A program made the position numbers and the translations under genes. From an uncultured Clostridia bacterium (GTDB lineage Bacteria; Bacillota; Clostridia; Christensenellales; Aristaeellaceae), in the NCBI GenBank assembly GCA_904420265.1, contig CAJFUU010000219.1, forward strand, positions 1-11,780: 11,780 nt of DNA. Reading direction: 5' to 3'. Below are positions 1 to 5,727 of this stretch, piece by piece (the stretch's first letter is position 1; each line of letters begins with the position of its first letter). Below the pieces are notes generated by a model. That model made no database searches and was not told where the DNA came from. It saw only the letters and a list, made by a program, of their open reading frames with translations.

Positions 1-105
1 CGAACCCCGCCCGCCTCGGAACCAATATTCGGCGTGCCGCATGCGGCGTATGTCGTCGTGCACGGCCGCGTAAGCCGGCGCAATCAGTCTGGACAGTCGC
101 CGCAT
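1..105 (-). CDS. Phage terminase large subunit, N-terminal fragment cut by the window edge
   Basis: The terminase large subunit is the ATP-driven motor and nuclease that packages phage DNA into proheads. Only the first 35 codons are visible; the gene leaves the window at base 1. The fragment starts at an ATG (105-103) that overlaps the end of the small-subunit-like gene by 22 bases in another frame. It reads MRRLSRLIAPAYAAV, then HDDIRRMRHAEYWFRGGRGS. The ending tyrosine-tryptophan-x-x-GGRGS is the usual lead-in to the Walker A loop (GGRGSTKS type) of clostridial siphophage large terminases, and the preceding 'IAPAY...HDDIRRHRH-like' stretch is also typical of that N-terminus. The order small then large subunit, with overlapping ends, is standard in phages. 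The identification rests on about 25 diagnostic residues; the rest of the ATPase and nuclease domains cannot be checked here. Confidence 0.78.
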   Translation of the reverse strand, partial: MRRLSRLIAPAYAAVHDDIRRMRHAEYWFRGGRGS

Positions 106-446
106 GCCTGCGTTTCCCCGTCCGGGCGCACGTCGTCGATGATCACCACGCGCCCGCCGCCATCGCGCCCGTCCTCCTCAAGCACACCTGTGCGCTTTGC
201 CAGCAGTTCCGCCGCCTTCATGCGCGCGCTGGCGTTTTGCAGTTCCTTGCCCGCCTCTCCGCGCAAAACGGAGGTCAAGTAGGCCAGCACTTCCCTGCCC
301 TCGGCCACGTCAGGCTCTTCGCCGCGCGCCTTTACTTCGTCTTCGCTTCTGCTCAATCTCCTGCCTCCCTTCTCGGGGTGCCCCGCCGCCCCAAGTGCAA
401 CATAACCGCCCGCTTTCGTCTTTTTCGTAACTGTAAAAAAATTCAT
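84..446 (-). CDS. Terminase small-subunit-like protein lacking the DNA-binding N-terminus
   Basis: The predicted protein is 120 residues from the ATG at 446. Its second half resembles the C-terminal part of Terminase_2-type phage small subunits: 'EVLAYLTSVLRGEA', then 'ARMKAAELLAKRTGVLEED', then 'VVIIDDVRPDG'. Small terminases recognise phage DNA and regulate the large subunit, whose gene follows directly and overlaps. The usual N-terminal helix-turn-helix part (around a 'NATQAAIRAGYS'-like motif) is absent, and no such motif was found in the other minus frames up to base 700. The start is uncertain: ATG at 446 has no clear Shine-Dalgarno and lies in a perfect inverted repeat. A TTG at 356 is preceded by GGGAGG with 7 bases of spacing and would give a 90-residue protein that keeps the whole recognisable part. 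It could be a truncated small subunit in a decaying prophage or a naturally short form. Confidence 0.6.
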   Translation of the reverse strand: MNFFTVTKKTKAGGYVALGAAGHPEKGGRRLSRSEDEVKARGEEPDVAEGREVLAYLTSVLRGEAGKELQNASARMKAAELLAKRTGVLEEDGRDGGGRVVIIDDVRPDGETQACGDCPD

Positions 447-474
447 CTTGTCAAAAAAGGCTTTTGACAAGATG
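435..474 (-). terminator. Perfect 13-bp hairpin followed by seven T's (minus strand)
   Basis: CATCTTGTCAAAA (444-456) pairs perfectly with TTTTGACAAGATG (462-474) around a 5-base loop. Read on the minus strand, the stem is followed by AATTTTTTTAC (seven T's at 441-435), the shape of a Rho-independent terminator, although the stem is AT-rich. It would stop leftward transcripts just before or at the start of the small-terminase-like gene. The 3' arm contains the ATG at 446, so it might also hide that start codon. It could instead be one member of the hairpin series that continues to the right. Confidence 0.45.
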
Positions 475-787
475 GTGGACGGGGAAGCAAATCCCCCCTG
501 CCGGGCGCCGCGTCTCAAATCTCCAATTTGAGCCACGGCAATTTCGCCTTTGGCGAAACCGCAGAATCCTGCAGATTTCCGGGTGCGGAAACTGCAAAGA
601 AACGATTTTAGCTCTGAAAAATGATTTTTCCCACGCAAAATCATCCAGCTTTCGCCGTCTTGAAAACCTAAAGGGTTTTCAATCTGCCGCCGGAGACGAT
701 TGAAACGCGAAAAGGCTTCGGCCCTCTCGCGCTCTCCTATGGGTTCTTGACGGACTGAAAACTTATCGCATATTCATTCATTTTTTC
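475..787. repeat. Gene-free block of consecutive small inverted repeats
   Basis: No convincing gene is seen in either direction. The stretch is packed with short perfect inverted repeats: 514-520/526-532 (7 bp), 542-548/552-558 (7 bp, loop TTT), 570-580/587-596 (10 bp with one bulged A, loop GGGTGC), 621-628/637-644 (8 bp) and 660-668/674-682 (9 bp, loop TAAAG). An imperfect one at 707-730 is centred on GGC-TTCG-GCC. Five perfect or near-perfect stems in under 200 bases is far above chance for random sequence. It resembles palindromic repeat clusters (REP/BIME-like) or a structured transcript. It lies between the terminase genes and the transporter, where a prophage boundary would be expected. 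A weak extra promoter (TTGACG at 747-752, CATATT at 769-774) is possible. Confidence 0.6.
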
Positions 788-816
788 TTTACAATTCCCC
801 CTCCCAGCGTTATAAT
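788..816 (+). promoter_or_regulatory. Sigma-A-type promoter of the MFS gene
   Basis: TTTACA (788-793) and a perfect TATAAT (811-816) are separated by 17 bases. Transcription would start near 823, leaving a leader of about 30 bases before the ATG at 852. This matches five of six -35 and six of six -10 consensus bases at ideal spacing. Confidence 0.8.
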
Positions 817-851
817 AATGAAAAGACACGCTCGAGAACGGAGGCGATTCC

Positions 852-2096
852 ATGGCTGACACGTCCGCCCGCAAGCGCGAACTGCCCATGCTCGCCTGCG
901 TGTTTTTGTTCTGGTTTTCGATGTATACCTACCCCTCGTTTTTTTCCACCTATGTGTCCGACCGCCTGCTGGCCCCGGAGGTTATGACGGGCGTGATTGT
1001 GGGCGCATACGGCTTTGCGCAAATGGTTCTCCCCATTCCCCTGGGCATCGCCTCCGATCTGACGCGCAAGCGCAAACCCTTTATAACGCTGGGGTTTTGC
1101 ACCTCGCTGCTGGCCTGCCTGGGGCTGGTTTTGACCGAACTTCTGGCCGCCAAAGGCGCGCTGGGCACGCTTGCGCATATCATGGCGCTCATCGCGCGCG
1201 GCCTCTCGGGCGTGACGGCGGCGACATGGGTGTCGTTTTCCGTGCTCTACTCCGCCTCCTACGAGGCCGACGAAATCGCGCCGGCGGTGAGCCGCTTGAT
1301 GGTTCCCCAATACGGCTCGCAAATTGTGGCGATGCTCCTGGGCGCACAGCTTGCCCAGCGCCTGGGTGAAAACGCGGCGTTTGCCCTGGGCGCGGCGGCG
1401 GCGCTTTTCGGCCTCTTCCTGATGCGGCGCGTGCCCGACCGGCCGCCCGAGGGCGAACGTCTGACTTTGCGCAGCTTCAAGGAAGTGCTTCACGACCGCG
1501 GCCTGCGCGTGGGCACGTTGCTGGGCACGCTGTTCCGGCTCATCTGCTGGGGGACTGTGCTGGGGTTTGTGCCCAACTGGGCGCGGGACATGGCCGGCTT
1601 TACCGTTTCCGAACTGGGCTTTCTCTCGGTCATGTACCTTCTGCCCAATACGGTCATGGCGCGGTTGAGCGGCGCATACCTGGCCCCGCGTTTCGGGTTC
1701 CGCGCGGTGCTCACATCCGGCTTTGTCCTGGTGGGCGCCGCCTGCCTGCTCTATCCGCACGCCCTGAGCCTGTGGCCCATGATGGCCACGCAGGCGCTCT
1801 TCGGCGTAGGCATGGGGCTGATTTTGCCATTGACGCTCTCCGTGTCCATTCAAAACATCCCCGACCGGCGGCGCGGCGCGGCCATGGGCGTATATCAGGC
1901 CGTATACGGCGCGGGCGTGTTTATCGGCCCGGTGGCGGCGGGTTGGATCATCGCCTCGCAAGGCACGCAAGCGGCGGGAATGGCACTCAACTTCCGCGTC
2001 AATGCGGCGCTTTCGCTTCTGGGCGCGCTGCTTTCCCTGGCGCTGGTGCATGGCCGGGGCGCATCTGGACAAGAATCGAGCAAGACATTTACTTAG
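852..2096 (+). CDS. MFS transporter, substrate unknown
   Basis: A 414-residue inner-membrane protein of the major facilitator superfamily; members move small solutes, drugs or metabolites by proton- or ion-coupled transport. The length fits 12 membrane helices, with hydrophobic blocks beginning near residues 12, 45 and 77. The MFS motif A, GIASDLTRKRKP (about 65-76), sits in the loop after helix 2. A charged central loop (about 192-220) separates the two halves. A motif-C-like glycine/proline-rich helix, GAGVFIGPVAAGW, lies in the second half. The start is supported by GGAGG at 840-844, 7 bases before the ATG. It is a single-gene unit with its own promoter; the next gene has a separate promoter, and a weak terminator-like hairpin lies between. 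Substrate and direction cannot be told from sequence; drug or metabolite efflux is one possibility. Confidence 0.88.
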   Translation: MADTSARKRELPMLACVFLFWFSMYTYPSFFSTYVSDRLLAPEVMTGVIVGAYGFAQMVLPIPLGIASDLTRKRKPFITLGFCTSLLACLGLVLTELLAAKGALGTLAHIMALIARGLSGVTAATWVSFSVLYSASYEADEIAPAVSRLMVPQYGSQIVAMLLGAQLAQRLGENAAFALGAAAALFGLFLMRRVPDRPPEGERLTLRSFKEVLHDRGLRVGTLLGTLFRLICWGTVLGFVPNWARDMAGFTVSELGFLSVMYLLPNTVMARLSGAYLAPRFGFRAVLTSGFVLVGAACLLYPHALSLWPMMATQALFGVGMGLILPLTLSVSIQNIPDRRRGAAMGVYQAVYGAGVFIGPVAAGWIIASQGTQAAGMALNFRVNAALSLLGALLSLALVHGRGASGQESSKTFT

Positions 2097-2118
2097 AAGT
2101 TAATTCTCTCCCGAATGC

Positions 2119-2147
2119 TTTACGTCCGTGTCCGGGAGGTGTAAAAT
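2119..2147 (+). promoter_or_regulatory. Promoter of the LCP/DUF218 operon
   Basis: TTTACG (2119-2124) and TAAAAT (2142-2147) lie 17 bases apart, giving a start near 2154 and a leader of about 70 bases. A 6-bp inverted repeat (CTCCCG 2108-2113, CGGGAG 2133-2138) spans the -35 and spacer and could be an operator, but that is only a guess. Confidence 0.6.
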
Positions 2148-2151
2148 ACAA

Positions 2152-2182
2152 GGGAAAGCATGCAACCTTTCCCCGGCTTTTT
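2152..2182 (+). terminator. Weak terminator-like hairpin between the MFS and LCP genes
   Basis: GGGAAAG (2152-2158) pairs with CTTTCCC (2167-2173) around 8 bases, followed by CGGCTTTTTG. It could end the MFS transcript. It also lies at the very start of the LCP transcript predicted from the promoter just upstream, so it may instead be a 5' leader hairpin. The T-run is only five long. Confidence 0.35.
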
Positions 2183-2222
2183 GCGTCAAAGAGCCACGAC
2201 GAAAACGACGAGGTGTAAACAA

Positions 2223-3209
2223 ATGAAAAAGACGTTCCAGGCCGTGCTGGCCGCCATGCTGGCCCTGCTGTTGACGCTGGGTTCCGCCTCCGCCGTAATG
2301 GTGGACGACGAGGGGTATCTGGAAGAGATTCTTCTGGAGGAAGGCGACCAGATTGAGTTTTACGACGACGCCATCAGCGACTCTCTGGAGGCTTCTCTGG
2401 AGAAGGTCAATGAAATGAGCCACATACTGCTCCTGGGCATTGACGCCCGTCCCGGGCAGACCACCGGCCGTACCGATACCATGATCATCCTCACCGTGGA
2501 TCCGGAGAACCAGAAAATCAAGCTCATGAGCCTGATGCGCGACATCATCGTGCAAATCCCGGGCCGCGATCCCAACCGTCTCAACGCCGCTTACGTCTTC
2601 GGCGGCGCGGATTTGCTTCTGCAAACCATCGAATCCAACTTCGGCATCCACATCGAGCACTATGTGGGCGTGAACTTTTCCATGCTGGCCGACCTGATCG
2701 ACCAGATCGGCGGCCTGACGCTGACGGTGGAAAGCGAGTACTATATGGATCGCATAAACGCCGTCATCAAGGAAGATAACAAAGTCCTGGGCATTGACGA
2801 AAACGACGGCCTGCTCACCGAGCCGGGCGAACAGCTCATGACCGGCAAGCAGGCGCAGGCCTACGCCCGCTACCGCTACGGCACTTCTGACGGAGACTTT
2901 GGCCGCACTGCCCGTCAGCGCGAGGTCATCACCAAAATTTTCCACCGCCTTACCGAAATGTCCATGATGGATCTCTCGGCGTTGGCCATCGCCAACATCG
3001 ACAACGTGGTCACCAACCTCACTCTGCAGGACATCATGCTCCTGGCCCCGGCCATGCTCTCCCTCAAAGACGCAGAAATTGAGGAACTGCGCATTCCGCT
3101 GGACAATGCCTATCAGTTCCAGACCGTGCGCGGCATGTCGGTCATCGTGCCTGACCGCACCAAAACCATGGAAGCCATCGCATCCTTCCTGACCGAGGAA
3201 GAAGGCTGA
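2223..3209 (+). CDS. LytR-CpsA-Psr (LCP) family cell-wall polymer ligase
   Basis: A 328-residue protein of the LCP family, extracytoplasmic enzymes that transfer lipid-linked anionic polymers (teichoic acid, capsule and similar) to peptidoglycan or proteins. The LCP core runs from about 67 to 242: ILLLGIDAR (68-76), TGRTDTMI (81-88, the conserved Arg and Asp), SLMRDIIVQIP (103-113, the key Arg-Asp pair), NAAYVFGGAD, IDQIGGL, then AYARYR (213-218) and DGDFGRTARQ (223-232). These arginines and aspartates bind the pyrophosphate of the lipid substrate. The ATG at 2223 is preferred over the in-frame ATG at 2160: it has GAGG at 2210-2213, 9 bases upstream, and gives a clean signal sequence (MKKTFQAVL..., hydrophobic 6-20, SASA at 21-24). 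Most LCP proteins keep a membrane anchor; here a possible AxA cleavage site raises the question of a secreted form. It is followed after 8 bases by a DUF218 gene. The exact polymer is unknown. Confidence 0.9.
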   Translation: MKKTFQAVLAAMLALLLTLGSASAVMVDDEGYLEEILLEEGDQIEFYDDAISDSLEASLEKVNEMSHILLLGIDARPGQTTGRTDTMIILTVDPENQKIKLMSLMRDIIVQIPGRDPNRLNAAYVFGGADLLLQTIESNFGIHIEHYVGVNFSMLADLIDQIGGLTLTVESEYYMDRINAVIKEDNKVLGIDENDGLLTEPGEQLMTGKQAQAYARYRYGTSDGDFGRTARQREVITKIFHRLTEMSMMDLSALAIANIDNVVTNLTLQDIMLLAPAMLSLKDAEIEELRIPLDNAYQFQTVRGMSVIVPDRTKTMEAIASFLTEEEG

Positions 3210-3217
3210 TACGCGGC

Positions 3218-3814
3218 ATGACCAGGAAACGGCGCTGGTTGCGCATAATTGTTGCGCTGGCCTGCGCGGGGGTGGTGGCGTTTATGGCGCTTGTAGGCGC
3301 GGTGTGCGTTCGCGCAAACATTGTGCGCACGCCTGTTTCTTCGGATTGTATCATTGTCCTGGGCGCGCGCGTGCGGCCGGACGGCACGCTTTCCGACAGC
3401 CTGCGTTACCGCTGCGAATCGGCCCTAGCGGCATGGGAGCAGGGCCTGGCGCCCTTTCTCATCGTCTGCGGCGCGCAGGGGACGGACGAGCCCGTCGCCG
3501 AAGCCGAGGCCATGCGCGCTTGGCTGACGGAACGCGGCGTGCCGGAAGAGAACATCGTCCTCGAGGCCGATTCCTACAACACCGAGCAGAACCTGGAAAA
3601 CGCCCATGCATTGATGCAGGCGCGCGGCTGGGAAAGCGCCATTGTCGTCACCAGCGATTATCACCTTGAGCGCGCCCTTTGGCTCGCCCGCGACGCCGGC
3701 ATTGAGGCCAGCGGCATTGCCGCCGAATCTCCCCATCCGCTCGGCATCTGGCTCAAAAACCGCCTGCGCGAGGCATGCAGTTGGTGCGTATACGCGTTGA
3801 AAAAAATCTTCTGA
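3218..3814 (+). CDS. SanA/ElyC/YdcF-family (DUF218) membrane-anchored protein
   Basis: A 198-residue protein with a single N-terminal membrane helix (about 8-30, after a basic MTRKRR start) and an outward-facing DUF218 domain. Conserved DUF218 elements are IIVLGARVRPDGTLSD (45-60), SLRYR, LIVCGAQG (81-88), the acidic VAEAEAM (93-99), NTEQNLENA (121-129) and VVTSDYHLERA (143-153). Family members such as SanA and ElyC affect envelope integrity and peptidoglycan precursor metabolism; the biochemical activity is poorly defined. The gene begins 8 bases after the LCP stop, with GAAGG inside the end of the LCP gene as a distant ribosome site (12 bases), so it is very likely co-transcribed and partly dependent on LCP translation. 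The shared operon supports a cell-envelope role. The family assignment is firm; the molecular function is open. Confidence 0.85.
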   Translation: MTRKRRWLRIIVALACAGVVAFMALVGAVCVRANIVRTPVSSDCIIVLGARVRPDGTLSDSLRYRCESALAAWEQGLAPFLIVCGAQGTDEPVAEAEAMRAWLTERGVPEENIVLEADSYNTEQNLENAHALMQARGWESAIVVTSDYHLERALWLARDAGIEASGIAAESPHPLGIWLKNRLREACSWCVYALKKIF

Positions 3815-3821
3815 CATACAA

Positions 3822-3861
3822 ACGGCCCGTCGGGAATATCCCGTCGGGCCGTCGCGATTTT
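3822..3861 (+). terminator. Strong GC-rich terminator hairpin after the LCP/DUF218 operon
   Basis: ACGGCCCG (3822-3829) pairs with CGGGCCGT (3845-3852). After one T-T mismatch, CGGGA (3831-3835) pairs with TCCCG (3839-3843) around ATA. The following T-run is short (ATTTTG, 3857-3862). It begins 7 bases after the DUF218 stop codon and abuts repeat copy A, whose first bases overlap the T-run. Confidence 0.7.
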
Positions 3862-3961
3862 GATAAAGCCAATACTCTGCCGGAGGAATGCGAACGCCTG
3901 CAAGCCAGGGATGCAAACTTGCAGGCAAAGGAATTTGCGCGAACGTAAGTGGCCGCAGATT
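3860..3961 (+). repeat. Dispersed repeat, copy A
   Basis: Starts TTGATAAAGCCAA and shares blocks along its full length with 11554-11654: AAAGCCAA, CTGCC, GCCTGCAAG, GCAAACTTGC, TTGCGC, CCGCAGA. It contains a perfect 9-bp inverted repeat, GCCTGCAAG (3896-3904) with CTTGCAGGC (3918-3926), loop 13 bases. A second hairpin, ATTTGCG (3933-3939) with CGTAAGT (3944-3950), has loop CGAA and includes two G-T pairs. It follows the operon terminator directly. No protein coding is evident. Confidence 0.75.
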
Positions 3962-4601
3962 GAATAGCCGATTGCGAATTCTGTCGGCGCTCTGAACCCC
4001 CGGCTGGAACGCTCCTTCATGCCATTGCCGCAAATCCGACAACCTGCGCGGACGGCAAAACGATTCCTGGCCGCGATTTCTCCAAACCAGGCGCGTTTCC
4101 GTCTTCCGGCCGCAAACTGCGCGGCAGCTAATTTCCAGGCCCCCAAATTTCCTACAAGGGAAGACGGAGTTTCTGCGGCTGCATCCACAGAAGAGCAGGG
4201 AAAATTCCTCTTTGCCGGGAGCGCGCGTCTTAAAACAGCGCTCCCACGGCGAAAGACTTTACAACTTCGCCAAAAACCGAAATCCTTCCATCATACAACG
4301 CTTCTCAGGAGGGGAAACAATTCCTCGGCAGGGAGGCTGCAATATTTCCCGCCGGTCACATTTTGTATGTTGCGAAAGACAGCGTTACAACCCGGCTTTC
4401 GGGCACGGCCTGGCAAAAGGCCATAACTGCGCTGAACAAATTCCTGTTTCGGCGGAGGGCCTGCCTCTCGAAAGCCTTTTTCAATCAGAAACTTGCGCGC
4501 CGCGCCGTTCATTTCCGCTTCGAAACGGCCTTTCAAGCATTTTTTCGCGCCGGACCGCCCGCATCAAAAAAACCGCGCGACAGCGCCGCCAGCGCGCCGA
4601 C
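3962..4601. other. Gene-poor stretch with scattered inverted repeats
   Basis: Open frames exist in several directions but none has a recognisable family, a ribosome binding site or convincing composition. Visible structure includes an inverted repeat of CCGTCTTCC with GGAAGACGG near 4100-4170 and a longer imperfect hairpin at 4210-4255, listed separately. No transposase, tRNA or promoter of good quality is seen. Confidence 0.4.
4210..4255. repeat. Long imperfect palindrome (15 bp in three blocks)
   Basis: CTTT-GCC-GGGAGCGC (4210-4224) pairs with GCGCTCCC (4238-4245), then after two bases GGC (4248-4250) and after one base AAAG (4252-4255). The loop is 13 bases. The 8-bp core is perfect. Neither side carries a clear T-run, so a terminator is not indicated; it belongs with the other palindromic elements of this gene-poor region. 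Confidence 0.5.
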
Positions 4602-4675
4602 AAAGCCCGCAAACGCAAAAATTACCCCGATAAAAAAAACCAGTGGCAATTTTTGCTTCCTATCTTGCGGGCTTT
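4602..4675. repeat. Long inverted repeat overlapping repeat copy B
   Basis: AAAGCCCGCAA (4602-4612) and GCAAAAATT (4615-4623) are matched by AATTTTTGC (4648-4656) and TTGCGGGCTTT (4665-4675): 20 perfectly complementary pairs with a 2/8-base internal loop and a 24-base apical loop. The right arm is part of dispersed repeat copy B. It would fold as one long hairpin in RNA from either strand. Confidence 0.65.
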
Positions 4676-4716
4676 TTCATCGCTCTGGCAGTCTGTTGAC
4701 TTTGTTAGCATCCTGA
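4645..4716 (-). repeat. Dispersed repeat, copy B (reverse orientation)
   Basis: Read on the minus strand from 4716, the first 40 bases (TCAGGATGCTAACAAAG... to ...CGATGA) match 11546-11585 at 36 of 40 positions. The match continues more loosely through GCAAGA and AGGAAGCAAA to TTGCC. After that it resembles the secondary block at 11672-11688 (AGGAAGCAAAAATTGCC), as if an internal part of copy C were missing. Confidence 0.78.
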
Positions 4717-5096
4717 CGGCGCGACAGCGCGGCATAGCATTTTTCATATTCCCATACCATCCCGTTGCGCCAGACGCCCTTGGCCCATGTGGCCAGCGCG
4801 CGCCGCCAAACGCTTCTGCGCGCACAACAACCGGCGGCTTCATCAAAAGCAAGGGGTTTTAACCCTCTACGCTCCCAAAATCCCCCGCAAAAACCGAAGC
4901 CCGCGGCAAGAGCGCGCGGCCGGAGCCGGCCGCTTTAAAGATACTTGCTTCAATCGCCGGCAACCGCCGCGGCGTTGAATCCCAACGGCTCCGCGAAAAC
5001 TCCGCCGCGCCGCCTTTGGGGAAAAGGAATTGCGCCACCCCGGCTTGCGCGCCTTGCGGCGTCTCCAAACTGCGGCGGCGCTCCCTTCCAAACGCT
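4717..5096. other. Gene-poor stretch with GC-rich palindromes
   Basis: No gene could be supported. The clearest element is an 8+2+8 palindrome at 4916-4933 (GCGGCCGG, AG, CCGGCCGC), followed directly by TTTAAAG. A perfect CGCCGCGGCG lies nearby, flanked by a TTCAA/TTGAA pair. A minus-strand reading frame ending at 4677 is discussed among the findings. No clear terminator is seen after the UPF0303-like gene that ends at 5097. Confidence 0.4.
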
Positions 5097-5582
5097 TTAT
5101 TCAATGACCGGCGCTTCCACGTCCAGGTATTTTGCCAGGCAGTCAATCAAAAAGCCATGATCCTGTACGTCCGGCAAGCCCGAGGCCAGCGCCACGGCAA
5201 CCAGTTCGCCCGACTTGAGGCGGATGGGGAATCCCCCGCCGCAAAACACGTATTCGCGCGAGCTGAGGCCGCACTCCTCCACGCCCTCGCCCGTCATCTC
5301 CGCCACGGCGCGCGAAGCCAGGGAGCTGCGCTCCATCAAACGCACGGCGTTAAATTTGCGTTCCATCCAGTTCTGGTTGTTGACCGTCGTGCTTTCGCCG
5401 GCGTACTGAAAGAGCACATAGCCCGTCAGCGACCAAAGCGCCACGCATATTTTCAAATCCCGGCGCCGCATCTCCGCCACCATCAAGCTGCCCAGTTCCC
5501 AGGCGGTTTCCTGGTCAAACTTCTCAAAGCGCAAAATCCTCTCCTGACGCGCGCAAATATCGCGCATGTTTGCCAAATCCAT
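5097..5582 (-). CDS. UPF0303 / haem-degrading-domain (HbpS/GlcG-like) protein
   Basis: A 161-residue cytoplasmic protein (no signal or membrane segment) of the UPF0303 group within the GlcG/HbpS-like 'haem-degrading' fold. Characteristic stretches are ILRFEKFDQETAWELG (16-31), the block around VALWSLTGYVLFQYA (47-61), NQNWMERKFNAV (69-80), and near the end CGGGFPIRLKSGELV (114-128) with ASGLPDVQDH (133-142). Some relatives bind haem or cobalamin or sit in stress-related operons, but UPF0303 members have no settled biochemical role. The ATG at 5582 is chosen because GAGGTG ends 8 bases upstream; an in-frame GTG at 5591 would lie inside that ribosome site. It has its own candidate promoter and is separated from the aminotransferase by a terminator, so it is probably monocistronic. 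Family confidence is high, function low. Confidence 0.82.
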   Translation of the reverse strand: MDLANMRDICARQERILRFEKFDQETAWELGSLMVAEMRRRDLKICVALWSLTGYVLFQYAGESTTVNNQNWMERKFNAVRLMERSSLASRAVAEMTGEGVEECGLSSREYVFCGGGFPIRLKSGELVAVALASGLPDVQDHGFLIDCLAKYLDVEAPVIE

Positions 5583-5636
5583 CCTTTTCACCTCGCTATT
5601 GATCTCGCGGCCGCATCCAAAGCCGCCCGCATCTCC

Positions 5637-5665
5637 ACTTTACCATATCCGCCAACGTCTGTCTA
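5637..5665 (-). promoter_or_regulatory. Candidate promoter of the UPF0303-like gene
   Basis: On the minus strand TAGACA (5665-5660) and TAAAGT (5642-5637) are 17 bases apart, giving a start near 5630 and a leader of about 48 bases. The -10 matches only four of six consensus positions. Confidence 0.42.
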
Positions 5666-5676
5666 TCGCGTACAAC

Positions 5677-5709
5677 AAAAAAACGCCGCGCCGGCGCAAG
5701 GGCGGCGCG
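5677..5709 (-). terminator. Rho-independent terminator of the aminotransferase gene
   Basis: On the minus strand a GC-rich stem (CGCGCCG pairing with CGGCGCG, or the alternative CGCCGC with GCGGCG) is followed by GCG and seven T's (5683-5677). It lies 19 bases after the aminotransferase stop. Confidence 0.8.
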
Positions 5710-5727
5710 ACGAAAAAGCAGGCCCCG

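Noticed and set aside
444..730. CRISPR array or tandem repeat
   Set aside because: The hairpins differ from each other in sequence and there is no regular repeat-spacer pattern.
810..2072. 420-codon minus-strand open frame opposite the MFS gene
   Set aside because: Composition (His, Gln, Arg, Ala rich, low hydrophobic order) is that of an antisense shadow of a GC-rich gene, while the plus strand is a clear transporter with promoter and ribosome site.
2160..2222. Upstream in-frame ATG as start of the LCP gene
   Set aside because: It would place 21 polar residues before a clear signal sequence and lies in a leader hairpin without a ribosome site; the ATG at 2223 has GAGG at good spacing.
3425..4188. 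Minus-strand frames spanning the DUF218 gene end and repeat copy A
   Set aside because: They run through the operon terminator and the repeat, have no family resemblance or ribosome site, and overlap a well-supported gene on the other strand.
4212..4862. Plus-strand 216-codon frame in the gene-poor region
   Set aside because: Composition is not protein-like, no ribosome binding site, and it reads backwards through repeat copy B and the long inverted repeat.
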